From Poriferisodalis sp965116715 (GTDB taxonomy: Bacteria; Actinomycetota; Acidimicrobiia; Acidimicrobiales; Poriferisodalaceae), in contig OZ220724.1 in assembly GCA_965116715.1 (NCBI GenBank), positions 1,550,001 to 1,614,000 on the forward strand: 64,000 nucleotides of DNA. Reading direction: 5' to 3'. Each line of letters begins with the position of its first letter. The stretch's first letter is position 1. The position numbers were made by a program, and so were the translations under genes. The notes under the pieces were generated by a model that was not told the origin of the DNA, did not search any database, and saw only the letters and a list, made by a program, of their open reading frames with translations. Positions 16,289-25,778 of the stretch are shown in pieces.

Positions 16289-16855
16289 TCAACTGCTGTG
16301 TTTCCGGCGCGCGGCCTGTAGTGAGCGGGCGAAGCCCACGACTTCGTGCTTATCGATGTTCTTGATGAGCATTCCCGACAGGCCCGCCCCGACCACTTCG
16401 ACCGAACCGAGCAGCATGCCGGTCTTGTGGCTCACCTGGCTGATGGCGTCTAGTGGAATCTCATTCTGCCGAAGGCCGTATATGAGCCCCTTGTCGAGAA
16501 AGATGACCCGACGGTCGGTGCAGACCACCAGCCAAGTGTTGCCATCCATGACACCGACAACAGCCCCTTCGACCGTTTCCTCTTCTTCAAGCACTTCACG
16601 CAGATGGCCGATTTCCTTGCGGACCATCGTCTTGCTGCTGACGCCAAGCTCTCGGAGACGGTCACGAATCTCGGACTCACTGGGAGCATTGTCTCCGGCA
16701 GCTGGAGCCGGGCCTGCCTTGCGCGCTCGAAGCTCGGCTCGTCGAGCTTCGAGTTCAGACTTGCGGGCTTGATACTTGGCCTTCCTCTTCGCTTCGCGCT
16801 CTTGGTAGATGGCCTTGCGCCTCGCCGTCCATCCGTCGTCGCCGTCTTTGCTCAT
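16289..16855 (-). CDS. PH-like domain (bPH_2 type) protein with charged coiled-coil N-terminus
   Basis: A 188-residue soluble protein. Residues 8-55 are a highly charged Lys/Arg/Glu helix (REAKRKAKYQARKSELEARR), probably a coiled coil. The middle (about 60-90) is a predicted helix pair. The C-terminal half has the bacterial PH-domain pattern: VVGVMDGNTWLVVCTDRRVI, FLDKGLIYGLRQNEIPLDAI and GMLIKNIDKHEVVGFARSL. Such domains bind lipids or proteins, and they are common in phage- and stress-related short-stop proteins. ATG 16855 is chosen; the frame is open to 16912. It lies downstream of, and on the same strand as, the large NTPase-nuclease gene, but 250 bases away. Confidence 0.72.
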   Translation of the reverse strand: MSKDGDDGWTARRKAIYQEREAKRKAKYQARKSELEARRAELRARKAGPAPAAGDNAPSESEIRDRLRELGVSSKTMVRKEIGHLREVLEEEETVEGAVVGVMDGNTWLVVCTDRRVIFLDKGLIYGLRQNEIPLDAISQVSHKTGMLLGSVEVVGAGLSGMLIKNIDKHEVVGFARSLQAARRKHSS

Positions 16856-17105
16856 CGATTCTGTCCCATGGTTCTGAAGTCGACCCGATCCTTGGCACGG
16901 TCGGCGTGGCATCGCATTACTCGTCTATCACCAAGACAATCAGGTCGCTGCGAAGTATGAGCAGCATAGGAGGCGGAAGTGTGCCCGGCGAATGAATGCG
17001 TACATCGGTTCCTCGCCTGCGTGATCGCCCCCAGAGGTATAGGCGTGGCCAAGAAATGTCGGCGTTGAGCAGGCCGATCGACGCCTAAACCGAGCAGCCC
17101 TCCCC

Positions 17106-20100
17106 TCAGCTGCCCGGCTTCGTGACGTCGATGACACGGACCGAGATCTTGCGGGCTTCGTCGATGCTGAGGTCCGCCTCGAGCATGCTCCGTAGCTCCT
17201 CAGGGCTTCGTGGTCGCTGCCCCGACGGCGGCGTCGGCATTTTCTCGCCACCGAACCACAGCACCAAGTAGATGCCGAAGCCATCGGTGGCCGGGTCAGT
17301 CGTGTACTGGCCCATGAGCTGGCCGCGCATCGCGTGCCAGAGGTTGCTGTGAGACTCGCGCTTGAGCTCGATCGGAACGTTGAAGCCAGGACAGCTCGCA
17401 CGGATGTCTGCACGCTTGCCGGCGGCGAATCTGGCTTCGGGCTCAATGTCGACTCCGTACACCCGTGGGTGCTTCTCTAGGAGTGTCAACAGCGAGTCTC
17501 GACAAGCGTTCTCGGGCCTGGGACCAGTTGGGCGACCGTGTGCGTCCACATTCCAGAAGTGGCCCCAGGGATTACTTGCATCCCCCTGTACATAACGGCC
17601 GATGTCGTCGAGTCGATCCAGCAACAGCGCAGCCAGATCAGCGGCGTTTGCCGGTGTGCCTCCGCTTAGCGTGCGCTGAACTTCGATCACGTCGGGTGCC
17701 CGGTACTCGGCGTGGCGACGAACGACAGCCTGCGCTTCCCGTGCGTACCGCAGAGGGTCCCGCCACGCCGACATCTCCGGCATCTGCTCAAGGTGCGACA
17801 GCACCTCGGTGGCTTCAGCTATAGGCGACTGGGACAACCGATCGATGAAGCTGGACACCCAGTCGGCGGCGTTGACAGCGACCGAATGACTGCCGCTTGA
17901 TTCGAGGGGAGGAAAGGCAGGCCCCAGCACACCGGTGAGCATCGCGAGCGTTGCTGGCTGGAGCCGCACGGCGAAATGGGTAGCTCCTCGCCAACGAGGC
18001 CCCAACTGGGGATCTTGGTGAATGAAGGCCGCAAGGCCGTGAACACCAGCGGGATGCTGGGCGGCGAATTCGGCGAGCGCATCCACGTAGGGGCCTTCGA
18101 ACAAGAAGACCGCCGTAGCAAGCCATCGTGCGCGCTGAGCGACTGTGAGGCTCTTGGCGGCCAGCTTTGAGTCGATGACGGTTCGAACGCCGTCTACATG
18201 AGACGCGCCGATCACATCGAAGAGCAGTGAGTCCAGCAGATGCAGTTGACGCTGCGGTGCAGCCGTAGGAAAGGACTTCAGCAGCCGCCGCCGGATTTGA
18301 AGCTTGGTCTGTCCATCGAATCCCAGCACTGGCAAGACGTTGAGTGCATAGCTCGTATCGACGCCCGCACGAATTGCGCCGATCACGCACCGGATGAGGA
18401 CCTCAGCGACAAGCTCAGGGTCTGCGGCCAGCCAGCTCTCAAGCCACAACATTGCCCGATCCAGCGAGTGCGGCACGCAGAAGTAGGTTGCGAGTACACG
18501 CCGTTTGCGCTCATCGTCGAGGCTCTGCAGATGCTCAGGTTCGTCGCGTTCGACGAGACCGAGTCCTGCGAACAAGGGCCACGCAGCCCAGGCATGCTTC
18601 GACTCTGCGTGTAGCGCGATGGTCTCTTCGACACTCGGGAGCTCGGCACGAAATGCCGCAGCGGCGAGTGCCTCAGAGACCGCAGCAGCGAGCTTGCTCT
18701 CCCCCTGCAGAAACTCAGTAAGGCGTTCCTCGCCGCTGGCGCTCTGGTCGCTGCCATACCGATGTCCGAAGTAGACGTGAGCGAGACTGTGCAAGTCATG
18801 CAAGGGAAACGATCCGTCCCGTAGAGCCTGCAAGTTGTTACGGACATGATCTGCCCATTGCTGACGTAACTCGCAGTCAGTCCGGTCGCGCTCGCGATGG
18901 ACCTCACGAGTCTCGGCATTGCGAGCGACGTGCTCCGACTCCAGCGGCGAAGGTGCCAGCAACGCTTCGAATTCGACGCTCAACAATGGGCTGTTCTTCG
19001 TGGCCTCGCTCACATCGTCAAGGGTCAAGCTCTCATTGACGGCGGGATCGTGGAGCCTCTGTCTGACGACATGCGCCAATATGTCCCGGGCGAGGTCCGG
19101 CTCGCTCCCTTCGAGGGCGAGCGCCTGCTCGAGACACCATCTGTAGAGATCGCTTGGCAGTGCGCTGAAGAACAAGGGACTCCCCAGGCTCCACACACGG
19201 GGACCGAAGGGGCCACCATCACTGCGTAACCGAAGCCACTCCATGTACAGCTGACGCTGTTTATCGGGACGTTGCTCAAGCCAATCGCGCACTTGTCGAG
19301 CCGGATCGATGAACTCCTCGACTGCCGACTCCCCCGCGGTCCTTGTACCAGCCAACTGATCCATCGCCGGCGGGCTCAGCTCTTGCTCGGCCTCTGCAAT
19401 GGCGGCGTACATGCCCTGCCTTGCAGCGGGGTGAATGTCACGACCGCAGGTCGCTGCCGCCGCTAGCCAGCCGAAGAGACGCTCCGTTGCAACCTCGTCG
19501 CCAAGTCCGTCCAGCGCCTTCCCGAGCAGTTCGACGGGCATCATGTCCTGCGCCCGCCGATGAAGTACCTCATTGATGCCGTCACGGAGACTCTGATGTG
19601 GCATCTCGGCCCAGAGCGCATCGAGTGCCTCCGCCGCATCTTGAGCAGATGACTGCGTGACGATAGACCGACTCCAGAATGAAGCGAAGGCACCGAAGTA
19701 GTTCTCGCGAGTGCCAACCCTCAAGTACGACCAGACCTCACCAGGAGTCACCCGATACGGATACAGCTCGCGCAAGGCCAGTCCTGCTAGGTCGTCGTCG
19801 GGATCGGCGAGTCGACGTTCCGCGATATCGGTGAGCAGTGCCGCCACTGCGTCGTCACGCGCTTCGCGCTCGGATTCAAGGTGTACGAATGCCTCCAGCG
19901 CAGAACGTCGCACGTTGGCAGACCTGTCGGATTCGCGGGCGATCGCTAGGGCCTTGTCAGCAAGCGGCGCGGCAGCCTCCAATGCCGCGCCCTCAGCTTC
20001 TTGAAGCACTCGCAGCAGAAAGTCTGCGACTCGCTCGCTCGCAGCCTCGTCTGCTTGTCCCCTGAGCAGATCAGCCACGATTCCGGCAGTCTCAGCGTTG

Positions 20101-21434
20101 AGGAGTGAACGAAATGCCCATGCGGTCGAGTCGCGATAGCTGACGCCCCGGTCGTCGCGCCATTCGTGGCCCAGCAGTGGTCCCTCTGCGGCGTATTCGG
20201 CCAGCGCCCGCAGGAGCCGCCGCTTCTGTTCGCTGTCCAGCCAATCGATGTCGCCATACAGGCCGATGCCCACTGGGTCGGCATCGATGAGTTGGTCGAG
20301 TGCTTCGCGACTGTGCGCTGCGAACCAAGCCGACAAACCGCGTAGCGATGCCACGATTCTGCCGTCATGAGGGCTGACCATGAGAGCGACGACTCGTCGA
20401 GCGGGCAGACCGGCGTTCACGAGATGTGCCAAGTAGCGGCCGCCCAGGAATTCTGCGAATTGCCGGTGTCGCGGGGCGAGCCTTGGCCAGTGCGCCAAAG
20501 AGTCGGCGCTAGGTGGTGCCCAGAACAGCTTCGTTCCTAGTGCGAGCCGACGGTGGCGCGAGCCCTCATTGCGGGGTTCGAGGGCCGAGGGCAGGAGGCT
20601 GCCCAATGAGACATACGACGAGCGGTCTTCGACTGGGCCGAGGGAGAAGCCGTCGACTCCCGAGAGCAACTGGAGGGCGGCCAATTCCCCGGCAACGTTC
20701 AGCAACGTCTCAATCGGCGGCGTGCCATGCGATGCGGCGAGGTGCTCGTCGTTGTGCTCTTGCGCCATGCGCTTGCAGGCGACTTCGAATGCCTCCGTTC
20801 GGCTGGTGGGCCAGTCTCCGCCTCCTTGGGCGATCGAGGCGGCGAGTATCTCCAACGTCAGCGGATTGTCGAGCATGCCGCTAAGGCCACGCTGTTCAAC
20901 TTCTGCCAAGAAGCCGGGAATGGTCGCAGCGTCGAGATGAGCTGCCAAGAGCTCATTGATGGACTCATCGCCGAGGGAATCAAGCCGCAGTACGACCAGA
21001 GTCTCGCCGGGGGTTGCGCTCTCAAGGCGGTGGCGATCGTTGGTGCCGAGCCAATCGGCTTCGCGGCACGAAATGCGATAACTCGGCCAGCCGAGTCGTT
21101 CTAGGCGCTTTCGGATCTCGTCAAGCGCCGGGCGCCCGTCGGTGGTGCCTACACGGATCTCGTCGAGACCGTCGATGAACAGCGTCTTGTCGCGCCACTC
21201 GGCCGCGATATCCAGCGTCACGAAGTCGCGCGCACTGCGCAGCACGGCCGCTTCGCCGAGACCTGCACACTCCTGCCGAAACTCTGTCGACTTGCCGGAG
21301 CCGGCGTCGCCGAGCAGGACGTAAGCATGCTCTGACCTAAATGAACTGAGCGGGGCGGCTTCCACTTCCTGCCTATTGTCCGATTCGTCCGCGACGAGGC
21401 GGGTGCACGTGCGGCCGACATAGGTCTCGCTCAT
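17106..21434 (-). CDS. NACHT/STAND-like NTPase with C-terminal PD-(D/E)XK-like nuclease, candidate antiviral protein
   Basis: A 1442-residue protein. The N-terminal NTPase has a P-loop GDAGSGKS (42-49), Walker B TLFIDGLDEIR (84-94), SYRISCREADWLG, and the NACHT winged-helix signature HRQFAEFLGGRYLAHLV. About 900 residues of mostly helical repeat-like sequence follow, the probable sensor. The last 118 residues show GKRADIRA (Asp near 1343), then IELKRE (Glu and Lys near 1356 and 1358), the D-ExK core of a restriction-type nuclease. STAND proteins oligomerise on recognising a trigger and activate an effector; here DNA cleavage is inferred. In described Avs nucleases the nuclease is N-terminal, so this C-terminal arrangement differs. 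ATG 21434 overlaps the upstream stop (ATGA). Confidence 0.85.
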   Translation of the reverse strand: MSETYVGRTCTRLVADESDNRQEVEAAPLSSFRSEHAYVLLGDAGSGKSTEFRQECAGLGEAAVLRSARDFVTLDIAAEWRDKTLFIDGLDEIRVGTTDGRPALDEIRKRLERLGWPSYRISCREADWLGTNDRHRLESATPGETLVVLRLDSLGDESINELLAAHLDAATIPGFLAEVEQRGLSGMLDNPLTLEILAASIAQGGGDWPTSRTEAFEVACKRMAQEHNDEHLAASHGTPPIETLLNVAGELAALQLLSGVDGFSLGPVEDRSSYVSLGSLLPSALEPRNEGSRHRRLALGTKLFWAPPSADSLAHWPRLAPRHRQFAEFLGGRYLAHLVNAGLPARRVVALMVSPHDGRIVASLRGLSAWFAAHSREALDQLIDADPVGIGLYGDIDWLDSEQKRRLLRALAEYAAEGPLLGHEWRDDRGVSYRDSTAWAFRSLLNAETAGIVADLLRGQADEAASERVADFLLRVLQEAEGAALEAAAPLADKALAIARESDRSANVRRSALEAFVHLESEREARDDAVAALLTDIAERRLADPDDDLAGLALRELYPYRVTPGEVWSYLRVGTRENYFGAFASFWSRSIVTQSSAQDAAEALDALWAEMPHQSLRDGINEVLHRRAQDMMPVELLGKALDGLGDEVATERLFGWLAAAATCGRDIHPAARQGMYAAIAEAEQELSPPAMDQLAGTRTAGESAVEEFIDPARQVRDWLEQRPDKQRQLYMEWLRLRSDGGPFGPRVWSLGSPLFFSALPSDLYRWCLEQALALEGSEPDLARDILAHVVRQRLHDPAVNESLTLDDVSEATKNSPLLSVEFEALLAPSPLESEHVARNAETREVHRERDRTDCELRQQWADHVRNNLQALRDGSFPLHDLHSLAHVYFGHRYGSDQSASGEERLTEFLQGESKLAAAVSEALAAAAFRAELPSVEETIALHAESKHAWAAWPLFAGLGLVERDEPEHLQSLDDERKRRVLATYFCVPHSLDRAMLWLESWLAADPELVAEVLIRCVIGAIRAGVDTSYALNVLPVLGFDGQTKLQIRRRLLKSFPTAAPQRQLHLLDSLLFDVIGASHVDGVRTVIDSKLAAKSLTVAQRARWLATAVFLFEGPYVDALAEFAAQHPAGVHGLAAFIHQDPQLGPRWRGATHFAVRLQPATLAMLTGVLGPAFPPLESSGSHSVAVNAADWVSSFIDRLSQSPIAEATEVLSHLEQMPEMSAWRDPLRYAREAQAVVRRHAEYRAPDVIEVQRTLSGGTPANAADLAALLLDRLDDIGRYVQGDASNPWGHFWNVDAHGRPTGPRPENACRDSLLTLLEKHPRVYGVDIEPEARFAAGKRADIRASCPGFNVPIELKRESHSNLWHAMRGQLMGQYTTDPATDGFGIYLVLWFGGEKMPTPPSGQRPRSPEELRSMLEADLSIDEARKISVRVIDVTKPGS

Positions 21435-22714
21435 GCTTCTTCGACCCATTCAGTCGCCGGCACGGACAAGAACTCATCGAGAGGGACGCCGCCCTCGCCG
21501 ACAACAAGAGTTCGAGCGCCGAAACGCCGCTTGAACTCCTCGAGCCCCGGTAGCGACTCGAGGGCGGCACCGGTCTTGACCTCAATGCCCATCAGACTTG
21601 GCCCTCGCTGCACCACGAAGTCGACCTCGACTGTCGATTGGCCTCGCCGATCACGCCAGTACTTGACAACGCCGCTCGATGGCATCGTGTTGATGAGGTG
21701 CGCGCCGACAGCACTCTCGACCAAGCGACCCCAGAAACTGCGGTCAGCAAGGGCTTCTTCAATCCTGTATCCCGAGACCATCGACATGAGCCCCGTGTTG
21801 AGAACATTTAGCTTGGGAGTCGTCGCCCTGGCTGAGACAGCGCGATTGGTGTGTTTCTCCAGGCCTGTCAGCAGTCCGACCTGCGAGAGCAACTGCAAGT
21901 AGCCCGTGAGCGTTGTGGTGTTGCCGGCGTCCTGCAACTGGCCGACCATCTTCGTGTACGAGAGGATCTGCCCCGAGTAGCGAGCCCCCACTTCGAAGAG
22001 ACGCCGCATGAGGGCGGGTTTTCTGATGCTCGTCATCCTCACGACATCGCGTTCGATGGTGGGCTCGACGAGGCCGCTGCGGACGTACCGATGCCAGTCC
22101 TCATGCACGGGCAGGTTCCGCATGGCGCCCGGATAGCCGCCGTAGAACACGTACTCGTCAAGGCTGACACCGAATGCCGAGGCCATCTCGGTGAACGACC
22201 AGTGGGGGGACACAATCGGCTCAAATCGGCCCATCAGGCTCTCGTTAAGCCCCGTCTGTACCTGAATCGGAGCCGAACCGAGAATGACAACCTGCAGCGG
22301 GCAGCCTGTCAGGCGGTCCGCATCCCATAGACCCTTGATGGCAGCGGACCAGTCCGGCAGCTCTTGGACTTCATCCAGAACCAACACATGGCCCTGCGGC
22401 GATGACAGCGCGCGGCTTCGGCATTGGGCCCATACGTCGACGAGCCATTGAAGGTCACGTGGCGCCGATGGCAACCGCACGTAGCTGTCGTCAGCTGCGG
22501 CCGAGTCGAACGGCTCGGGCGAATCGGATGTCTCGTCGGCGCCACCCGGTTCCACTGCGACCATCCGCCAGCTGTGTGGAATCTCGTCGAGCGCTTGCCG
22601 GACAGCGATTGTCTTGCCTGACTGCCGAGGCCCAAAGACAGCGACCAGCCGCTCGGGCGGCTCGTGGAGCCGCTCTACGATTGTCCTGACCAACGGTCGC
22701 CGATATCCCGCCAC
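21431..22714 (-). CDS. DUF4143-type AAA ATPase, partner of the NTPase-nuclease
   Basis: A 427-residue ATPase of the AAA_14 + DUF4143 class. The P-loop is VFGPRQSGKTIAV (residues about 25-37), Walker B is HVLVLDEVQELPDWS, and the DUF4143 part includes VGARYSGQILSYTKMVGQLQ and LTGYLQLLSQVGLL. Near the end VEVDFVVQRG followed by MGIEVKTG forms a PD-(D/E)XK-like fold element, normal for the family. Biological roles of DUF4143 ATPases are poorly known. It is the first gene of a two-gene operon, translationally coupled to the 1442-residue NACHT-nuclease. Its promoter region carries a long palindrome that could mediate autoregulation. Confidence 0.87.
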   Translation of the reverse strand: MAGYRRPLVRTIVERLHEPPERLVAVFGPRQSGKTIAVRQALDEIPHSWRMVAVEPGGADETSDSPEPFDSAAADDSYVRLPSAPRDLQWLVDVWAQCRSRALSSPQGHVLVLDEVQELPDWSAAIKGLWDADRLTGCPLQVVILGSAPIQVQTGLNESLMGRFEPIVSPHWSFTEMASAFGVSLDEYVFYGGYPGAMRNLPVHEDWHRYVRSGLVEPTIERDVVRMTSIRKPALMRRLFEVGARYSGQILSYTKMVGQLQDAGNTTTLTGYLQLLSQVGLLTGLEKHTNRAVSARATTPKLNVLNTGLMSMVSGYRIEEALADRSFWGRLVESAVGAHLINTMPSSGVVKYWRDRRGQSTVEVDFVVQRGPSLMGIEVKTGAALESLPGLEEFKRRFGARTLVVGEGGVPLDEFLSVPATEWVEEA

Positions 22715-22741
22715 ACGAACAGCGTATCGGTTCGAGTGGCT

Positions 22742-22765
22742 CTATTGAGTAAAATTACTCAATAG
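22742..22765. promoter_or_regulatory. Palindromic operator candidate 1 upstream of the ATPase/nuclease operon
   Basis: A near-perfect palindrome of 24 bases with 11-base arms and a 2-base centre; its core is TTGAGT-N6-ACTCAA. It sits 28 bases upstream of the operon ATG on the minus strand, in the only AT-rich patch of the neighbourhood. That position overlaps or lies just downstream of the expected promoter, as for a repressor site. A second copy of the same core lies at 22837-22854. Confidence 0.7.
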
Positions 22766-22836
22766 CGCCACTATCCACTGTGACGCGTGTTCGCCCATCG
22801 GGTTCGGACATCTGGGCGCGGTACCTCTATCAGGTA

Positions 22837-22854
22837 TTGAGTAATTTCACTCAA
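22837..22854. promoter_or_regulatory. Palindromic operator candidate 2 (same TTGAGT-N6-ACTCAA core)
   Basis: The same half-sites TTGAGT and ACTCAA with the same 6-base spacer as the first site, 92 bases further upstream (core to core). Flanking bases are less symmetrical. Two equal sites with conserved geometry in one intergenic region suggest cooperative binding or looping by one dimeric regulator. No regulator gene is adjacent, so either the ATPase itself or a distant protein would bind. Confidence 0.6.
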
Positions 22855-22903
22855 AACCCTCAGATCACTCGAAACAGAACCGGCAATCAGGCGCCGACGG
22901 CTG

Positions 22904-25321
22904 CTAACGCAGGGCGCCTGCTGCTTCGAGGGCGGCGATCTCGTCAGGGCTCAGACCCAGCACGCCGGTGAGCACCTCGTGCGTGTGCTGGCCCAGCGTG
23001 GGCGCGGGCGCGCGCACGCCGTTGGTGCCGTCGGTCAGCAGCCACGGGATGCCGACGTGGCTCATCTGACCCACCACGGGGTGATCCAGGCGTTCGATCA
23101 GCCCGCGCTCCACGAGGTGCGGGTTGACTTCGAGCGAGCGGGAGCTGAGCGATGGGAACGCGGGCACCCCGGCAGCCTGCAGCAGCTCAGTGACGTCCCA
23201 CTGGTCACGCTCACGGGTCCACGCTCCGATGAGCTTGTCGAGCTCGGCTTCGTTGGCCTTGCGGTCGGCGGCCGTGGCGAACCGCTCGTCGGCGGGATCG
23301 ATGCCGGTGATCGCGGCCAGCGCAGCCCACTCGGACTCGTCGACGCAGCAGATGGCGACCCAGTCGTCATTGCCAGCGCAGCGATACAGGTTGTGCGGTG
23401 ACCAGAGGGGGTCGAGGTTGCCCATCCGATCGGGCTGTGTGCCCCTCAGCACCCATTCCATCCAGCCTTCGGGCGTGCATGCCGTGGTGGCCTCCCACAT
23501 GGACGTGTCGATGAACTGGCCCTCGCCGGTGCGCCGCCGGGCCGCCAGCGCGGCGACCAGTGCATACGCCGTGGCGATCCCCGCCGCCGGGTCGCCGAGC
23601 GACACACCGAGCTCGTCTGCGTCCGCTCCCGGGTAGCCGGTCATCGATGCGAGGCCCGACAGCGGCCCGGTGGTGGGTCCATAGCCCATGTACGACCGGT
23701 ACGGCCCGTGGTGGCCGTACCCGCTGATGGCGCCCACGATCACATCGGGACGCTCTGCGGCCAGCGCCTCGTAGCCGAGACCCCACTCGTCCATGACGCC
23801 GGTGGCGTAGTTGGACACCACCAGGTCGCAGGCGAGCGCCAGGCGCTTCGCCAGCGCACGGCCCTCGGCGGTGCCCATGTCGACGGTGATGCTCTGCTTG
23901 CCCTGGCCGTACTGGTTGAAGTACCCGTTGGTGTCGAGCGTCGGGGCGTGGCGGCCCGACTGCGTCGGCAGACGGCGGCCGAGATCCGGCCGGGCCGCCG
24001 ATTCGACCTTGATGACCGTCGCTCCCAGATGCGCCAGGTGCAGTGTGCAGTACGGACCCGCCCAGACCCACGTGAAGTCCGCCACCGTGACACCGTCGAG
24101 CGGACGATCCCCCGAGCGCGCTGGCGGTGCTGCGGCCGGCGGCTGCTCCGGTGCCGGCGCGGCCGCGCCGTCGAACGCCGCCCCGTTGTGCTCGCCCAGA
24201 GCAGGCGCCGGCCGGCGGATGGACCACCACCCGTTGGAGAGCCGTGACGGCGGGCCCGGAACGGTGATGTCGCCCAGCGTCGGCTGTTCGTAGGTGACCA
24301 GGAAATCGCGCGCCGCCAGGTGCGCGTCGGCTGCCATCTGCGCCACCGTGTTCACCGGCGCGAACGCCAGCCGCTCCGCCTGGCCCCGATGGAACAGGTC
24401 CGTCACCGACTGGGCGGCGATCCACTCGCCCAGCCACATGCGCAGCAGGTCCTCGTTCTCGAAGCGCCCCTCGAGCGTGGCGAAGATGTCCATGTCGGCC
24501 CATTCCGGCCGGCCCATGAAGTCCTTCAGCCGCTCCCACTGGTCAGCCTCGACGCACACCAGGAAGATGTGCCCGTCGCTGGTCGGGAAGATCCCCCACG
24601 GGTTGAGGATGCGGGCACCTAGGCGGCTGGGGTTCTCGCCCCGGTACGACCAGCTGATGAATGCCGCTTCCAGCATTCCGACGACGTAGGACATCTGGGC
24701 GAAGTCGATGTGCTCGCCGTGACCGCTGCGCTGCGCCCGGTCGACCGCGGCGAGCGAGGCGCAGGCTGCTGCGAAGCCGGACTGGAACGCAGCCTGATGG
24801 CCGTGGGGCTTCAGCGGGGGCAGTTCGGGATCGTGCACGCAACCGGGCGTGAGCCAGCCCCAGCCGCCGCCGTGAATGACCTGCAGCTCGGTGGCCCTCC
24901 AGTCCGCATACGGGCCCGTCTGCCCGAACGGCGTGATCGACGTCGTCACCAGCGACGGGTGCTGCGACCGCAGCGATGCTGCGTTCAGGTCGTGTGCCGC
25001 TGCGGTGCGCGGGGCCAGGTCGTGGATGAACAGATCCGCGTCTGCGAGCAGGTCGCCCAGCACCGAGCGGCCGTCGGCGCGCGAGATGTCCGCGAGCACG
25101 CTGCGCTTGTTCGTGTTGATGGCAGCGAACAGGCCGCCGAGAGCACCTGGGTCAGCCTGATCGGAGCGGTACGGCCCACGGCGGCGTGCAGCATCGCCTT
25201 CCGGCGGTTCGACCTTGATGACGTCCGCGCCGAGATCGGCGAGCAGCTTGGCGGTCCACGGAGCCGCCACCATCTGCCCCAGCTCGACGACACGGATGCC
25301 ATCGAGGCCGCGCGCGGTCAT
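22904..25321 (-). CDS. Tandem-domain CaiB/BaiF (family III) CoA-transferase
   Basis: An 805-residue protein that is two complete family III CoA-transferase domains in one chain. The first (about 1-375) begins LDGIRVVELGQMVAAPWTAK and contains DLGADVIKVEPPEGD. The second (about 410-805) begins LDGVTVADFTWVWAGPYCTL and contains HLGATVIKVESAARPD. A Pro/Ala-rich linker near 380-410 joins them. Family III enzymes work as interlocked dimers moving CoA between acids, so the fusion may form an internal pseudo-dimer. The start is ATG 25321. It is probably involved in CoA activation of a carboxylic acid. Confidence 0.9.
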   Translation of the reverse strand: MTARGLDGIRVVELGQMVAAPWTAKLLADLGADVIKVEPPEGDAARRRGPYRSDQADPGALGGLFAAINTNKRSVLADISRADGRSVLGDLLADADLFIHDLAPRTAAAHDLNAASLRSQHPSLVTTSITPFGQTGPYADWRATELQVIHGGGWGWLTPGCVHDPELPPLKPHGHQAAFQSGFAAACASLAAVDRAQRSGHGEHIDFAQMSYVVGMLEAAFISWSYRGENPSRLGARILNPWGIFPTSDGHIFLVCVEADQWERLKDFMGRPEWADMDIFATLEGRFENEDLLRMWLGEWIAAQSVTDLFHRGQAERLAFAPVNTVAQMAADAHLAARDFLVTYEQPTLGDITVPGPPSRLSNGWWSIRRPAPALGEHNGAAFDGAAAPAPEQPPAAAPPARSGDRPLDGVTVADFTWVWAGPYCTLHLAHLGATVIKVESAARPDLGRRLPTQSGRHAPTLDTNGYFNQYGQGKQSITVDMGTAEGRALAKRLALACDLVVSNYATGVMDEWGLGYEALAAERPDVIVGAISGYGHHGPYRSYMGYGPTTGPLSGLASMTGYPGADADELGVSLGDPAAGIATAYALVAALAARRRTGEGQFIDTSMWEATTACTPEGWMEWVLRGTQPDRMGNLDPLWSPHNLYRCAGNDDWVAICCVDESEWAALAAITGIDPADERFATAADRKANEAELDKLIGAWTRERDQWDVTELLQAAGVPAFPSLSSRSLEVNPHLVERGLIERLDHPVVGQMSHVGIPWLLTDGTNGVRAPAPTLGQHTHEVLTGVLGLSPDEIAALEAAGALR

Positions 25322-25400
25322 CGAACTGCTGGCCGCGCACTGGGCCCGCGCGCTTGCCGGTATCGGCGCGGGAAGTTCGCGATGGCGTGGGGGCAGCTGT

Positions 25401-25610
25401 TCAAGGCGATTCGTGCTTGAACGACAGCCGGACCTTGGTGCGGAAGGCGGCGATGGCGCCGCCCTCGATCACCACGTCCTGCTCGATCACCTCGGCAACT
25501 CGAAGATCCCGCAAGGTCTTGGAGGCCTCGGTGATCGCGTTCTGCGTTGCCTTCTCCCACGAATCCTCGCTGGTGCCGATCAGCTCGATCACGTTGTAGA
25601 CGCTGCTCAT
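25401..25610 (-). CDS. Dodecin (flavin storage/sequestration protein)
   Basis: A 69-residue protein with the full dodecin pattern: MSSVYNVIELIGTSEDSWEK with the flavin-stacking Trp, then NAITEASKTLRDLRVAEVIE, and FRTKVRLSFKHE at the end. Dodecins assemble into hollow dodecamers that bind FMN/FAD or lumichrome and protect cells from free flavin. The ATG at 25610 has a GGAG-type ribosome-binding site just upstream. It is divergent from a second gene whose N-terminus is also dodecin-like, with about 170 bases between them. Confidence 0.92.
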   Translation of the reverse strand: MSSVYNVIELIGTSEDSWEKATQNAITEASKTLRDLRVAEVIEQDVVIEGGAIAAFRTKVRLSFKHESP

Positions 25611-25778
25611 TGGGTTTCTCCTTGAGGAATTCGCGGGACGCACTGCACCGTTGCCGATTCAGTGCGTCCGGCGCCGCGCAGTGTGCCGCACGAACGCGGT
25701 GTGCCCTACAGTCTGCCCCACCGGAGCACACCGCTTCCCGCTCGCAGGATCGAGCAGCACACCGAACAGGTCCGCATC

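Noticed and set aside
17106..21434. Assignment to a named Avs type
   Set aside because: The nuclease lies at the C-terminus rather than the N-terminus and the partner is a DUF4143 ATPase. Naming a type would need a profile search.
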